Of a DNA stretch of 64,000 nt, positions 56,639 to 64,000 are shown piece by piece. Position 1 is the first letter of the stretch, and every line of letters begins with the position of its first letter. Source of the DNA: Alphaproteobacteria bacterium (GTDB lineage: Bacteria > Pseudomonadota > Alphaproteobacteria > Micavibrionales > Micavibrionaceae); assembly GCA_030426925.1 (NCBI GenBank), contig JAUHXT010000001.1:1-64000 (forward strand), written 5' to 3'. Below the pieces are notes generated by a model. It was not told the origin of the DNA and ran no database searches. It saw only the letters and a list, made by a program, of their open reading frames with translations. The position numbers were made by a program, and so were the translations under genes.

Positions 56639-57373
56639 ATGAGTGAGAGGGATTTACGTATTGATGCATTTCAGGAAAATGAGAGCGACGTAGGTGGCGG
56701 CCCAGGCTTTGATTTTTTTGATAAAACAGCGGATTTGGGTGAAGTGGACATTAAAGTTGGCGTTGGTGTATCGACGGACGGGCCAGCACATGCCACGGTC
56801 GGTGCAGAGAAAGAATTCCGGGGTGCAGACCCCAATGTTAAATACGAAATTCAGGGTGAAGTAGGTGCCGGTATCGAATGGAACGGGGACCTGGCTGCAG
56901 GTGTTGGGGGCAATATCACGCGCACCACGGATTTAGGAGAAGGCGGAGAATTTCGTTTGGGATTGGGCGGAAACCTTACCACTGATTATAACCGCTTTGC
57001 TGTCGGACTTGGAGTTAGCAGGGAAAATTTAGCACCGGAAGGTGTACATATGCGCCGTGGTTCGCTTGATCTTTCTCTTGGTGTTGAAGATGGGGAACCC
57101 GCGGCCGGACTTTATGGCCGTGGTGAAATTGGAAAAGAAGGCAGCCAATTTTATGGTTATGGTGAAGCAGACCTAGTGTCAGTTGGTGGAGAACAGGGCG
57201 TCGGTGTTCGCGCAGGTGTCGGGTATGACTTCAGGCCGGGCATGTCGGTGGAGGCAGGTGTCGGGTATGGTACTGGTGACGGGTTGGCATCGCCCCATTC
57301 GGATAGTGGCAGTTTTGGTCGCACACTTGGGGACGGCGTTGGTGTTCATGCCGGTGTTAAAATGAAATTCTAA
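56639..57373 (+). CDS. Glycine-rich beta-repeat protein, possibly outer-membrane barrel-like
   Basis: 244 residues made of alternating strands with glycine turns (VDIKVGVGVSTDGPAHATVG; GEFRLGLGGNLTTDYNRF; GVGVRAGVGYDFRPGMSVEA) and ending in MKF, a terminal Phe as in outer-membrane barrels. There is no signal peptide, so export by Sec is not supported. No family recognised. It sits alone on the plus strand between ihfB and rpsA, breaking a normally continuous cluster. Confidence 0.75.
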   Translation: MSERDLRIDAFQENESDVGGGPGFDFFDKTADLGEVDIKVGVGVSTDGPAHATVGAEKEFRGADPNVKYEIQGEVGAGIEWNGDLAAGVGGNITRTTDLGEGGEFRLGLGGNLTTDYNRFAVGLGVSRENLAPEGVHMRRGSLDLSLGVEDGEPAAGLYGRGEIGKEGSQFYGYGEADLVSVGGEQGVGVRAGVGYDFRPGMSVEAGVGYGTGDGLASPHSDSGSFGRTLGDGVGVHAGVKMKF

Positions 57374-57387
57374 AGTTTAATTGCAGG

Positions 57388-57430
57388 GCAAAAAAACGGG
57401 CTGCTTCGTGGGTATGAAGCAGCCCGTTTC
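57388..57430. terminator. Strong hairpin terminator between the orphan gene and rpsA
   Basis: A 13-bp stem AACGGGCTGCTTC / GAAGCAGCCCGTT (57395-57407/57416-57428). On the minus strand it is followed by seven T, so it fits the end of the rpsA transcript; on the plus strand only TTTC follows. The 340-base gap to rpsA otherwise holds the repeats listed. Confidence 0.75.
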
Positions 57431-57438
57431 GCTATGAG

Positions 57439-57537
57439 TTTCGATCGTTTCGTCTGAATTATGTTGCTTCGTCGCTCATGTAGGGTTTCTACACTTCGCT
57501 TCTCGCGCCTTATTCAATCAAAACGCCCTTTACTCAC
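57439..57537 (+). repeat. Intergenic repeat family 1, copy B
   Basis: Same order of blocks as copy A, with the hairpin changed to TGTAG-GGTTT-CTACA (57479-57483/57489-57493), a compensatory change relative to TGTAC/GTACA in copies A and C. Confidence 0.75.
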
Positions 57538-57613
57538 GCCCTTGAAACCAAACGAAGGAGATGGAGGTTTGTGATCCCAAGGGTGTCCAGTCTTCTGCGT
57601 TTGCCCCCTGTGT

Positions 57614-57680
57614 TCGTTGCTTCGCTCCTAGAATATTATTTATATTCGTCGTCGCTTGCGCCTGCTCAGGGGAAAAACGC
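57614..57680 (+). repeat. Intergenic repeat family 2, copy 2
   Basis: Carries CGTTGC, CGCTCCTA and the 21-base core (57646-57666) identical to 53667-53687. It lies just downstream of rpsA. Confidence 0.65.
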
Positions 57681-57713
57681 ATTTGATTTATATGTTGTTA
57701 AAGAGTTGCTGTT

Positions 57714-59537
57714 CTACTCTTCTTTTGCGTCCTCGTCATCCGCTTTTTCGGCTTTCTTTGCAGATTTTTTGGCCGGAGCTTTTTTGGCTTTCGGCTTTTC
57801 TTCCGCATCATCTGCCTTGGCTTCTTTTTTGTCTTCCTGACCGGAGTCTTTCAACGCCGCGCCCAGAATATCACCAAGAGATGCACCGGATTCGGTTGAA
57901 CCGAATTCCTCCAGAGCCTGCTTGTCTTCGTCGATTTCGCGGGCCTTGATGGACAGGGTGACGCTGCGCTTTTTCTTGTCGATAGACATGACTTTCGCGT
58001 CAACTTTTTCACCAACGGCGAAGCGGTCTGTACGTTGTTCAGAACGTTCGCGGGACAGATCAGCTTTTTTGATCGTGCCTGTTACGCCGTCATTCACGGA
58101 CAGTTCAACTTCCTTATCAGTGATGGCCGTCACCGTACCGGTCACAACCGCACCCTTGGCAACGCCCTTCATGGCGCCTTCGAACGGATCGTCGGTCAGT
58201 TGCTTGATGCCCAGTGCAACGCGCTCTTTTTCAGCGTCGATGTCCAGGATCTTGACTTTAACCTGCTGACCTTTTTCGAAAGGTTTCAGAACGTCTTCCG
58301 TCTGATCTTCCCAAGAAATGTCGGAAATGTGAACCATACCGTCAATATCACCGGGCAGGCCGACAAACAGGCCGAATTCCGTAACGTTGCGGACTTCGCC
58401 TTCGATTTCCTGATCAACCTTGTGGCCTTCGGCAAATCCCTGCCACGGGTTGTCCTGGCATTGTTTGATGCCAAGGGAAATACGGCGTTTTTCCAGGTCG
58501 ATTTCCAGTACCATGACTTCGACTTCCTGAGACGTAGACACGATTTTGCCAGGGTGGACGTTTTTCTTTGTCCATGACATTTCGGATACGTGCACCAGAC
58601 CTTCGATACCGTCTTCCAGTTCCACGAACGCACCGTAATCGGTGATGTTCGTGACGCGGCCTGTCATTTTCAGACCGATCGGGAATTTGGCTTCGACGCC
58701 GTCCCACGGATCGCTTTCCAGTTGTTTCATACCCAAAGAAATACGCTTGTTTTCTTCGTTGTAACGAATGACCTGTACGTCAACATTCTGGCCGATGGAC
58801 AGAACTTCAGACGGGTGGTTCACGCGTTTCCATGAAATGTCGGTGACGTGCAGAAGCCCGTCAATACCGCCCAAATCAATGAACGCACCATAGTCAGTGA
58901 TGTTTTTCACAACACCCTGAACGACGCTGCCTTCGGAAATCGTATCCAACAGTTCGCCGCGTGCTTCGTCACGTGATTCTTCCAGAACGGCGCGGCGTGA
59001 GACAACGATGTTGCCGCGTGCGCGGTCCATTTTCAGAATGTGGAACGGTTGCGGTGTATCCATCAGCGGAGAGACGTCGCGCACCGGACGGATATCAACC
59101 TGTGAGCCCGGCAGGAACGCAACAGCGCCGCCAAGATCAACAGTAAAGCCACCTTTTACGCGGCCAAAGATAACGCCTGTGACGCGCTCGTTCTTGTCGT
59201 GCAGTTTTTCAAGGTCTGCCCAGACTTCTTCGCGGCGTGCTTTTTCACGGGACAGGACGGTTTCACCGTTCCGGTCTTCCATACGATCAACGTAGACTTC
59301 CACGTTGTCGCCGATACGGATTTCCGGTGGTTGTCCCGGTTTGCTGAATTCGCGGATCGCGATGCGGCCTTCTGATTTCAGGCCAACATCGACCATCACA
59401 AATTCCTGATCGATATCAATAATAGTTCCTTTGACGACTGAGCCTTCAAAGGAAGACTGCTTCATGGAATCTTCCAAGAGTGCAGCAAACTCGTTTGAAT
59501 CTTGCTTGTCAGCAAGGTTTGCAGCTGTATGAGCCAT
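57714..59537 (-). CDS. rpsA: 30S ribosomal protein S1
   Basis: 607 residues with six S1 (OB-fold) repeats; repeats 3-6 are clear from VKNITDYGAFIDLGGIDGLL, VTNITDYGAFVELEDGIEGL, VRNVTEFGLFVGLPGDIDGM and the SLGMKQ/SLGIKQ ends. It delivers mRNA to the ribosome. The C-terminus is a lysine/alanine-rich tail (about 45 residues). Downstream of cmk as in most Proteobacteria. Confidence 0.97.
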   Translation of the reverse strand: MAHTAANLADKQDSNEFAALLEDSMKQSSFEGSVVKGTIIDIDQEFVMVDVGLKSEGRIAIREFSKPGQPPEIRIGDNVEVYVDRMEDRNGETVLSREKARREEVWADLEKLHDKNERVTGVIFGRVKGGFTVDLGGAVAFLPGSQVDIRPVRDVSPLMDTPQPFHILKMDRARGNIVVSRRAVLEESRDEARGELLDTISEGSVVQGVVKNITDYGAFIDLGGIDGLLHVTDISWKRVNHPSEVLSIGQNVDVQVIRYNEENKRISLGMKQLESDPWDGVEAKFPIGLKMTGRVTNITDYGAFVELEDGIEGLVHVSEMSWTKKNVHPGKIVSTSQEVEVMVLEIDLEKRRISLGIKQCQDNPWQGFAEGHKVDQEIEGEVRNVTEFGLFVGLPGDIDGMVHISDISWEDQTEDVLKPFEKGQQVKVKILDIDAEKERVALGIKQLTDDPFEGAMKGVAKGAVVTGTVTAITDKEVELSVNDGVTGTIKKADLSRERSEQRTDRFAVGEKVDAKVMSIDKKKRSVTLSIKAREIDEDKQALEEFGSTESGASLGDILGAALKDSGQEDKKEAKADDAEEKPKAKKAPAKKSAKKAEKADDEDAKEE

Positions 59538-59560
59538 AGTAGTTTCTTCCTTTCAATGAG

Positions 59561-59657
59561 CTTCGATCGTTTCGCCTGACCAGCGTCACTCGTCGCTTAT
59601 GTACTATTTGTACATGTGCGCTCCTAGTTCCTAATTCAGTCAAAACGCTCTTTGCTC
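59561..59657 (+). repeat. Intergenic repeat family 1, copy C
   Basis: ~97 bases between rpsA and cmk; hairpin TGTAC-TATTT-GTACA (59600-59604/59610-59614). Ends CAAAACGCTCTTTGCTC like copy A. The remaining 120 bases to cmk show nothing further. Confidence 0.75.
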
Positions 59658-59777
59658 GAATAATTTTTACAAACCACCTGTTGTTACCGTTCTTTTGGCA
59701 ACAATTTACCCAAATACATGGATTCCCCGGACAAACCGGGTCATAGCGGTTTTGTGATTTTCTTCAACGGGTTGGAT

Positions 59778-60440
59778 TTATGCGTTTTCTTCGAGTTTTT
59801 TTACTACCAGAGCGAGGGCTTGATCGAAGGCTTCATCGGCACTGAGATCGCTTGTATCAAGGATCTGAGCATCCTCAGCCGGTTTTAAAGGGGCCGTGCC
59901 CCTTGTGGAATCGCGCTCATCTCGCTCACGCATATCCGTCAAAATTGCCGCCTTTGTAACGCCAATTCCCTTGGATTGCAACTCTTTATATCGTCTTTCC
60001 GCGCGGATTTCGGTGCTGGCGGTAATGAACAGTTTGGCATCGGCATCGGGGCAGATGACCGTTCCGATGTCACGGCCGTCCAAAACCGCACCTGTAAAGC
60101 CTTCTGGCGGGTTTTGGGCGAAGTCACGCTGCAGGTTAAAGAGGGCCGAGCGGACCGGTTCAAAGGCCGCGACTTTCGACGCGGCGGAGCCGACATCATC
60201 GGTGCGCAGGGCCGGATTATCCAGGTCGCCGGGTTTCAGCGTGTCTTTCAGGGTCTGGGCCGCCGCAAGGGCCGCAGCTTCATCGGACGGGTCGTGACCT
60301 GCGGTCAGAACGATATGGGCGACGGCGCGGTATAGCGCACCAGTATCCAGAAACGCAAAATTCAGTTTCTGTGCAATTTTGCGCCCAATGGTGCCTTTTC
60401 CACTGGCGGCAGGGCCGTCTATCGCTATGATTACAGACAT
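59778..60440 (-). CDS. cmk: Cytidylate kinase
   Basis: 220 residues. P-loop IDGPAASGKGT (7-17), LDTGALYRAVA, VLDGRDIGTVICPDA and AERRYKELQ motifs. Phosphorylates CMP and dCMP. It lies between aroA and rpsA as usual, but a plus-strand lipoprotein gene is inserted between aroA and cmk. Divergent from that gene by about 50 bases. Confidence 0.96.
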   Translation of the reverse strand: MSVIIAIDGPAASGKGTIGRKIAQKLNFAFLDTGALYRAVAHIVLTAGHDPSDEAAALAAAQTLKDTLKPGDLDNPALRTDDVGSAASKVAAFEPVRSALFNLQRDFAQNPPEGFTGAVLDGRDIGTVICPDADAKLFITASTEIRAERRYKELQSKGIGVTKAAILTDMRERDERDSTRGTAPLKPAEDAQILDTSDLSADEAFDQALALVVKKLEENA

Positions 60441-60489
60441 GATGGTGTGTTACGCATTTTCTACGGTTTTGCCAAGGGGTTTAAAAAAT

Positions 60490-61095
60490 ATGACGGTCAA
60501 AAATGTTGCGGTATGTTTACTTGCCGTTTTGTTGTGCGGGTGTTCCAGCGGCATCAACCCGCAGCAATTTGCCGGGCCGGATACGCATTACCAGAAATTT
60601 ACCCTGTGCCATGGCTATGGCTGTTCGCAGCGCATGGATGTCGGTTTATACCAGTATGAATGGAACGAGGTGCTGGCCGCTTTCAAACCCGCAGCAAACT
60701 CGGCGGAAGAAGAGCGCAAACAGATTGCAAAAGGCGCAGCAATTTTTGAGAAATTTGCGAACAAGGCATCGGGGTTGCCCGCGGACCACGCGGAAGCCAG
60801 CCATTTGCCGGAAGATGACGGGCAGATGGACTGCATCGATGAAACGGTCAATATTTCGCAATACCTGGATTTTATAGAGGCGGAAGGTGTTTTGTCATTC
60901 CATGCTGCGGGCGAGCCAATCCATCGCGGGTATTTTATCGACGGGAAATGGCCGCACAATACGGCGACGATCACGGAAAAGGTCAATGGCCAGATTTATG
61001 CCGTCGACAGCTTTTACCGCAGCACGGGTGAAGAGCCGTATATCATTGAGCGGGATGTCTGGCTTGCGAACTGGAGTCCGTCTAGGCAGCCCTGA
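60490..61095 (+). CDS. Putative lipoprotein of unknown function
   Basis: 201 residues from the ATG at 60490, which has AAGGGG upstream. The signal MTVKNVAVCLLAVLLCGCSS has a lipobox LCGC with Cys 18 as the lipidated residue. The mature part has four more cysteines (TLCHGYGCS, MDCIDE) and no recognised domain; VNGQIYAVDSFYRSTGEEPY near the end looks like a folded beta region. The last 14 bases overlap the end of aroA. Confidence 0.8.
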   Translation: MTVKNVAVCLLAVLLCGCSSGINPQQFAGPDTHYQKFTLCHGYGCSQRMDVGLYQYEWNEVLAAFKPAANSAEEERKQIAKGAAIFEKFANKASGLPADHAEASHLPEDDGQMDCIDETVNISQYLDFIEAEGVLSFHAAGEPIHRGYFIDGKWPHNTATITEKVNGQIYAVDSFYRSTGEEPYIIERDVWLANWSPSRQP

Positions 61096-62419
61096 TCACC
61101 ATTCCCAGCTGTTTCATCAGGTCAATAAAGTTCGGGAAGCTGGTGCGGATGGGTGCAGCATCATCAATCGTTACAGGTTCATCCGTTACGCTGCCCAGAA
61201 TGAGGAAGCTCATGGCGATACGGTGATCTAGCGCGGTTTCGATCATGGCGCCGCCCTTTGGCGGCTGTCCGGTTCCATGCACCACGAGGCTGTCTTCGCC
61301 CATTTCCAGCTCTACGCCGCAGGCCTTTAGCCCGTTTGCAATCATCAGCAGGCGGTCGCTTTCCTTGACACGCAGTTCTTCAAGGCCCGTCATTACGGTT
61401 TTACCGATGGCGCAGGATGCGGCCATGGCCAGGATAGGGAATTCATCAATCATGGACGGCACACGGGTCGGCGGGACATGAATGCCCTTTAGTTTGTTTG
61501 ATCCGCGGACAATCAGGTCTGCCACGCGTTCGCCCGCCTGAATGCGTTCGTCTTCATATTTGATATCCGCGCCCATTTCGATAAGGGTTTCGTAGATTCC
61601 CGCACGGCGGGGGTTCAGGCCGATGTTGGGCAGGCGGACTTCCGATCCTTCATTGATCAATGCAGCCACGGCGGGAAATGCTGCGGAGCTGGGGTCAGAG
61701 AAAATGTCGATGGCGCAGCCCTGCAATTCCTCCTGCCCATGCACGCGGATGGCCTGCGCGCCGCCTTTGAGGTCTTCGACATCCACCTGAACGCCGAAAT
61801 GGCGCAGCATATTTTCGGTGTGATCGCGGGTCGGGGTTTGTTCAATCACCGTCGTAATGCCGGGGGCGGTGAGGCCCGCCAGCATAATCGCGCTTTTTAC
61901 CTGCGCCGAGGCTACGGGGCTTTTATATTCTATCGGTAAGGGGTTGCCCGTGCCTTTAACGGTCAGCGGCAGGCGGCCGCCTTCACGGGCCATGAATTCT
62001 GCGCCCATCATTTCCAGCGGGGTCATAATGCGTTGCATCGGGCGCCCCGACAGGGATGCATCTCCCTCAAACGTGCAGGTGATTGGCGAGGTAGACACGA
62101 GGCCGATCAAAAGGCGTGTCGACGTTCCACTATTGCCCATTTGCAGCGTATTTGCGGGTTCGCGCAGGCCGCCGATACCGACACCGAATGTGCGCCATAA
62201 TCCGTCACCACCAGCTTCCACGGTTGCGCCCAGTGCGCGCATCGCGTCAGCGGTGTGCAGCACGTCTTCGCCTTCCAGAAGGCCGGAGATGATTGTTTCC
62301 CCAACAGCCAGGCCGCCCAGCATCAGCGAGCGGTGGGACATGGATTTATCGCCGGGGACGTTGGCGACACCGGACAGGGCGCCGGACTTTTCAGATAGTA
62401 ATGGTGTTGCTTCAGTCAT
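61082..62419 (-). CDS. aroA: 3-phosphoshikimate 1-carboxyvinyltransferase
   Basis: 445 residues. EPSP synthase of the shikimate pathway: VPGDKSMSHRSLMLGGLAVG, MGNSGTSTRLLIGLVS, LSGRPMQRIMTPLEMMGA, SAQVKSAIMLAG and DEFPILAMAA. The GNSGTS form differs from the GNAGTAMRPL of class I enzymes and is nearer class II. The ATG at 62419 is used; an ATG four codons upstream is possible. Confidence 0.95.
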   Translation of the reverse strand: MTEATPLLSEKSGALSGVANVPGDKSMSHRSLMLGGLAVGETIISGLLEGEDVLHTADAMRALGATVEAGGDGLWRTFGVGIGGLREPANTLQMGNSGTSTRLLIGLVSTSPITCTFEGDASLSGRPMQRIMTPLEMMGAEFMAREGGRLPLTVKGTGNPLPIEYKSPVASAQVKSAIMLAGLTAPGITTVIEQTPTRDHTENMLRHFGVQVDVEDLKGGAQAIRVHGQEELQGCAIDIFSDPSSAAFPAVAALINEGSEVRLPNIGLNPRRAGIYETLIEMGADIKYEDERIQAGERVADLIVRGSNKLKGIHVPPTRVPSMIDEFPILAMAASCAIGKTVMTGLEELRVKESDRLLMIANGLKACGVELEMGEDSLVVHGTGQPPKGGAMIETALDHRIAMSFLILGSVTDEPVTIDDAAPIRTSFPNFIDLMKQLGMVIRAA

Positions 62420-62476
62420 AGGAATTTGCATACACGCATCATGGCGTGATGACAACCAGAGTTATGGGGAAGAATG

Positions 62477-64000
62477 TTACGCGTTTTTGTCGAAACTGCT
62501 TAAATCACCGGTGTATGTGGCCACGAATTTGCGGAATTCTTCTTCCGGAACGGGGCGGGAATAGCGGAACCCCTGAACTTCGTCACAGGTTTGCTCACGC
62601 AGGAAGGTTTCGTGTTCGATTGTTTCCACACCTTCCGCAATGACTTTCAGGTTCAACGAGTGGCCAAGCGTAATAATTGTTTTGGCGATGGACGCATCAT
62701 CGGCATTGTTCAGGGCGTTACGAATGAACGACTGGTCGATTTTCAGGCGGTCAATCGGGAATTGGCGCAAGTATGACAGCGAAGAGTAACCGGTTCCGAA
62801 ATCGTCAATGGCCAGTTCAACGCCCAGACTGTGCAGATTGCGCAGTGTGTCGATGGCGTGCTGGATATCGTCCATAAAGACGCTTTCCGTGACTTCTAGT
62901 TCAAGATTGGAGGCTTTCAGCCCGGTTTCGCCCAGAACTTTTTGTGTGAATTCCACAAGGTCGCTTTGGTAGAATTGAGCGCCAGATACGTTGACGGCAA
63001 TCCGCAGTTCACCGCCATTTTTCTGGAAGTCTGCAGCCATTGTGCAGGCCTTGTGCATGACCCATTCACCGATCGGGACAATGAGGCCGGAGCTTTCAGC
63101 CACAGGAATGAACTCTGCCGGTGAAATAAATTTACCGCCTTCTTTGCTGTTGTCCGGCTTGAACCAGCGCAGCAAAGCTTCGGCACCGATGAGTTTGCCT
63201 GTCGATAGATCAAACTGCGGCTGGTAGAACAGGTCCAGTTGTTTGTGGTCCAGTGCATCGCGCAGGTCGCGCAGCATCTGGAATCTTTGCTGCACTTCGC
63301 GGTCGTAATCTTCGGAATATTCCTTGTATGTGTCGCGGCCTTCTTCCTTGGCGCGGTTGAGTGCGATATCAGCGTTTTTCAGCACCTGGTCCGGATCAAT
63401 CCCGTCATCGGGGAAGGTCGCTGCGCCGATAGATGCGCGGATCTGGAAGTTTTCGTTAAATGCTTTAAACGGTTCTGAGCGGATAACCTGCGATACTTTT
63501 TGTGCAAGGTCTTTTGCGCTTGGTATGTCACTGTTCAGCGGCATAGTGATGGCGAATTCATCCTCACCGGATCGGGCAACAATTGCATCATCCGGCAATG
63601 CGGAACGCAGACGTTTGCTGACCCCGCGCAAGATAGCATCGCCGACATTATGGCCCATTGTGTCGTTTACATCCTTGAAATGGTCGAGGTCGAGGGCGAT
63701 CACCGCGAAATGTTCGGGGTCTTTTTCACCGCGCTGGGATTTTGCCTGTTCGTTCAGTTTTTGCAGGAACAATGTGCGGTTCGGCAGCCCGGTCAGGGTA
63801 TCGTAATAGGCGAGTTTATGAATTTTGTCTTCGGCCGCGCTCTTGATCTGGCGGATGTTGTCGGCGTTTTGCAGAATCAGGCGGTGCGCCACGATAATCG
63901 CGCCGCCGATTTCATCGTTTGGATCGAAGGGGCTGTCATGAATTCCCGGGTTTTCGGGGTTTTCAGATGCGATTAACAGGTTTTCACGCAGAAACAGCAA
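62477..64000 (-). CDS. GGDEF-EAL protein with GEDEF motif, N-terminus outside window
   Basis: 507 residues visible. A GGDEF domain (LAYYDTLTGLPNRTLFLQKL) whose signature reads SGEDEF instead of GGDEF, then a full EAL domain: GAEALLRW, the DDFGTGYSSLSYLRQF loop and KIDQSFI. The cyclase half is therefore probably inactive or regulatory and the phosphodiesterase half active on cyclic di-GMP. The N-terminal sensing part lies beyond 64000. Confidence 0.92.
   Translation of the reverse strand: MLFLRENLLIASENPENPGIHDSPFDPNDEIGGAIIVAHRLILQNADNIRQIKSAAEDKIHKLAYYDTLTGLPNRTLFLQKLNEQAKSQRGEKDPEHFAVIALDLDHFKDVNDTMGHNVGDAILRGVSKRLRSALPDDAIVARSGEDEFAITMPLNSDIPSAKDLAQKVSQVIRSEPFKAFNENFQIRASIGAATFPDDGIDPDQVLKNADIALNRAKEEGRDTYKEYSEDYDREVQQRFQMLRDLRDALDHKQLDLFYQPQFDLSTGKLIGAEALLRWFKPDNSKEGGKFISPAEFIPVAESSGLIVPIGEWVMHKACTMAADFQKNGGELRIAVNVSGAQFYQSDLVEFTQKVLGETGLKASNLELEVTESVFMDDIQHAIDTLRNLHSLGVELAIDDFGTGYSSLSYLRQFPIDRLKIDQSFIRNALNNADDASIAKTIITLGHSLNLKVIAEGVETIEHETFLREQTCDEVQGFRYSRPVPEEEFRKFVATYTGDLSSFDKNA

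Overview
The window reads as chromosomal DNA of an alphaproteobacterium; genus not assignable from sequence alone. Evidence: a DivL-like kinase with tyrosine at the phospho-acceptor site, the ChvG-ChvI pair with rapZ and ahcY nearby, the tsaE-murU-addB-addA-trxA block, the aroA-cmk-rpsA-ihfB-lapA-pyrF-trpF block, a serC of the alphaproteobacterial type, and a dense patch of GANTC (CcrM-type) sites. No tRNA, rRNA or CRISPR array was seen.

Layout. 1-8.3 kb: pdxJ (partial), serC and serA (serine and vitamin B6 routes) around a DNA methyltransferase; a response regulator with a companion protein; then about 980 bases without a gene (5302-6280), holding a chain of hairpins that looks like a ~550-nt structured RNA and an AT-rich patch with nine GANTC sites and a DnaA-box palindrome; then tspO and a gabD-type dehydrogenase. 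8.4-23.5 kb: a 3176-residue repeat-built exported adhesin, followed by its likely type I exporter (TolC-like channel, ABC ATPase, HlyD adaptor). 23.5-26.6 kb: thrS, infC (AUC start) and trxA. 26.7-41.6 kb: addA/addB recombination enzymes, murU-like, tsaE, a ferredoxin-NADP reductase, divL-like, purU, a DUF4139 protein and an HD hydrolase.

41.7-43.9 kb is an IS1595-family element with ~45-bp inverted repeats and a plausible 8-bp target duplication. Besides the transposase it carries a HEPN-like protein, two tiny lysine-rich or acidic ORFs, and a short ORF with a perfect Shine-Dalgarno but an AUA start, enclosed by a 12-bp inverted repeat.

44-64 kb returns to core genes: ahcY, an EamA transporter, rapZ, a membrane protein, chvG/chvI, folC, accD, trpF, pyrF, lapA-like, ihfB, rpsA, cmk, aroA and the C-terminal part of a GGDEF-EAL protein. 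Several normally conserved neighbours are missing from their usual places (amgK between tsaE and murU, hprK between chvG and rapZ, trpBA between trpF and accD). Two small families of intergenic repeats lie between 51 and 60 kb; one contains a hairpin with a compensatory base-pair change between copies.
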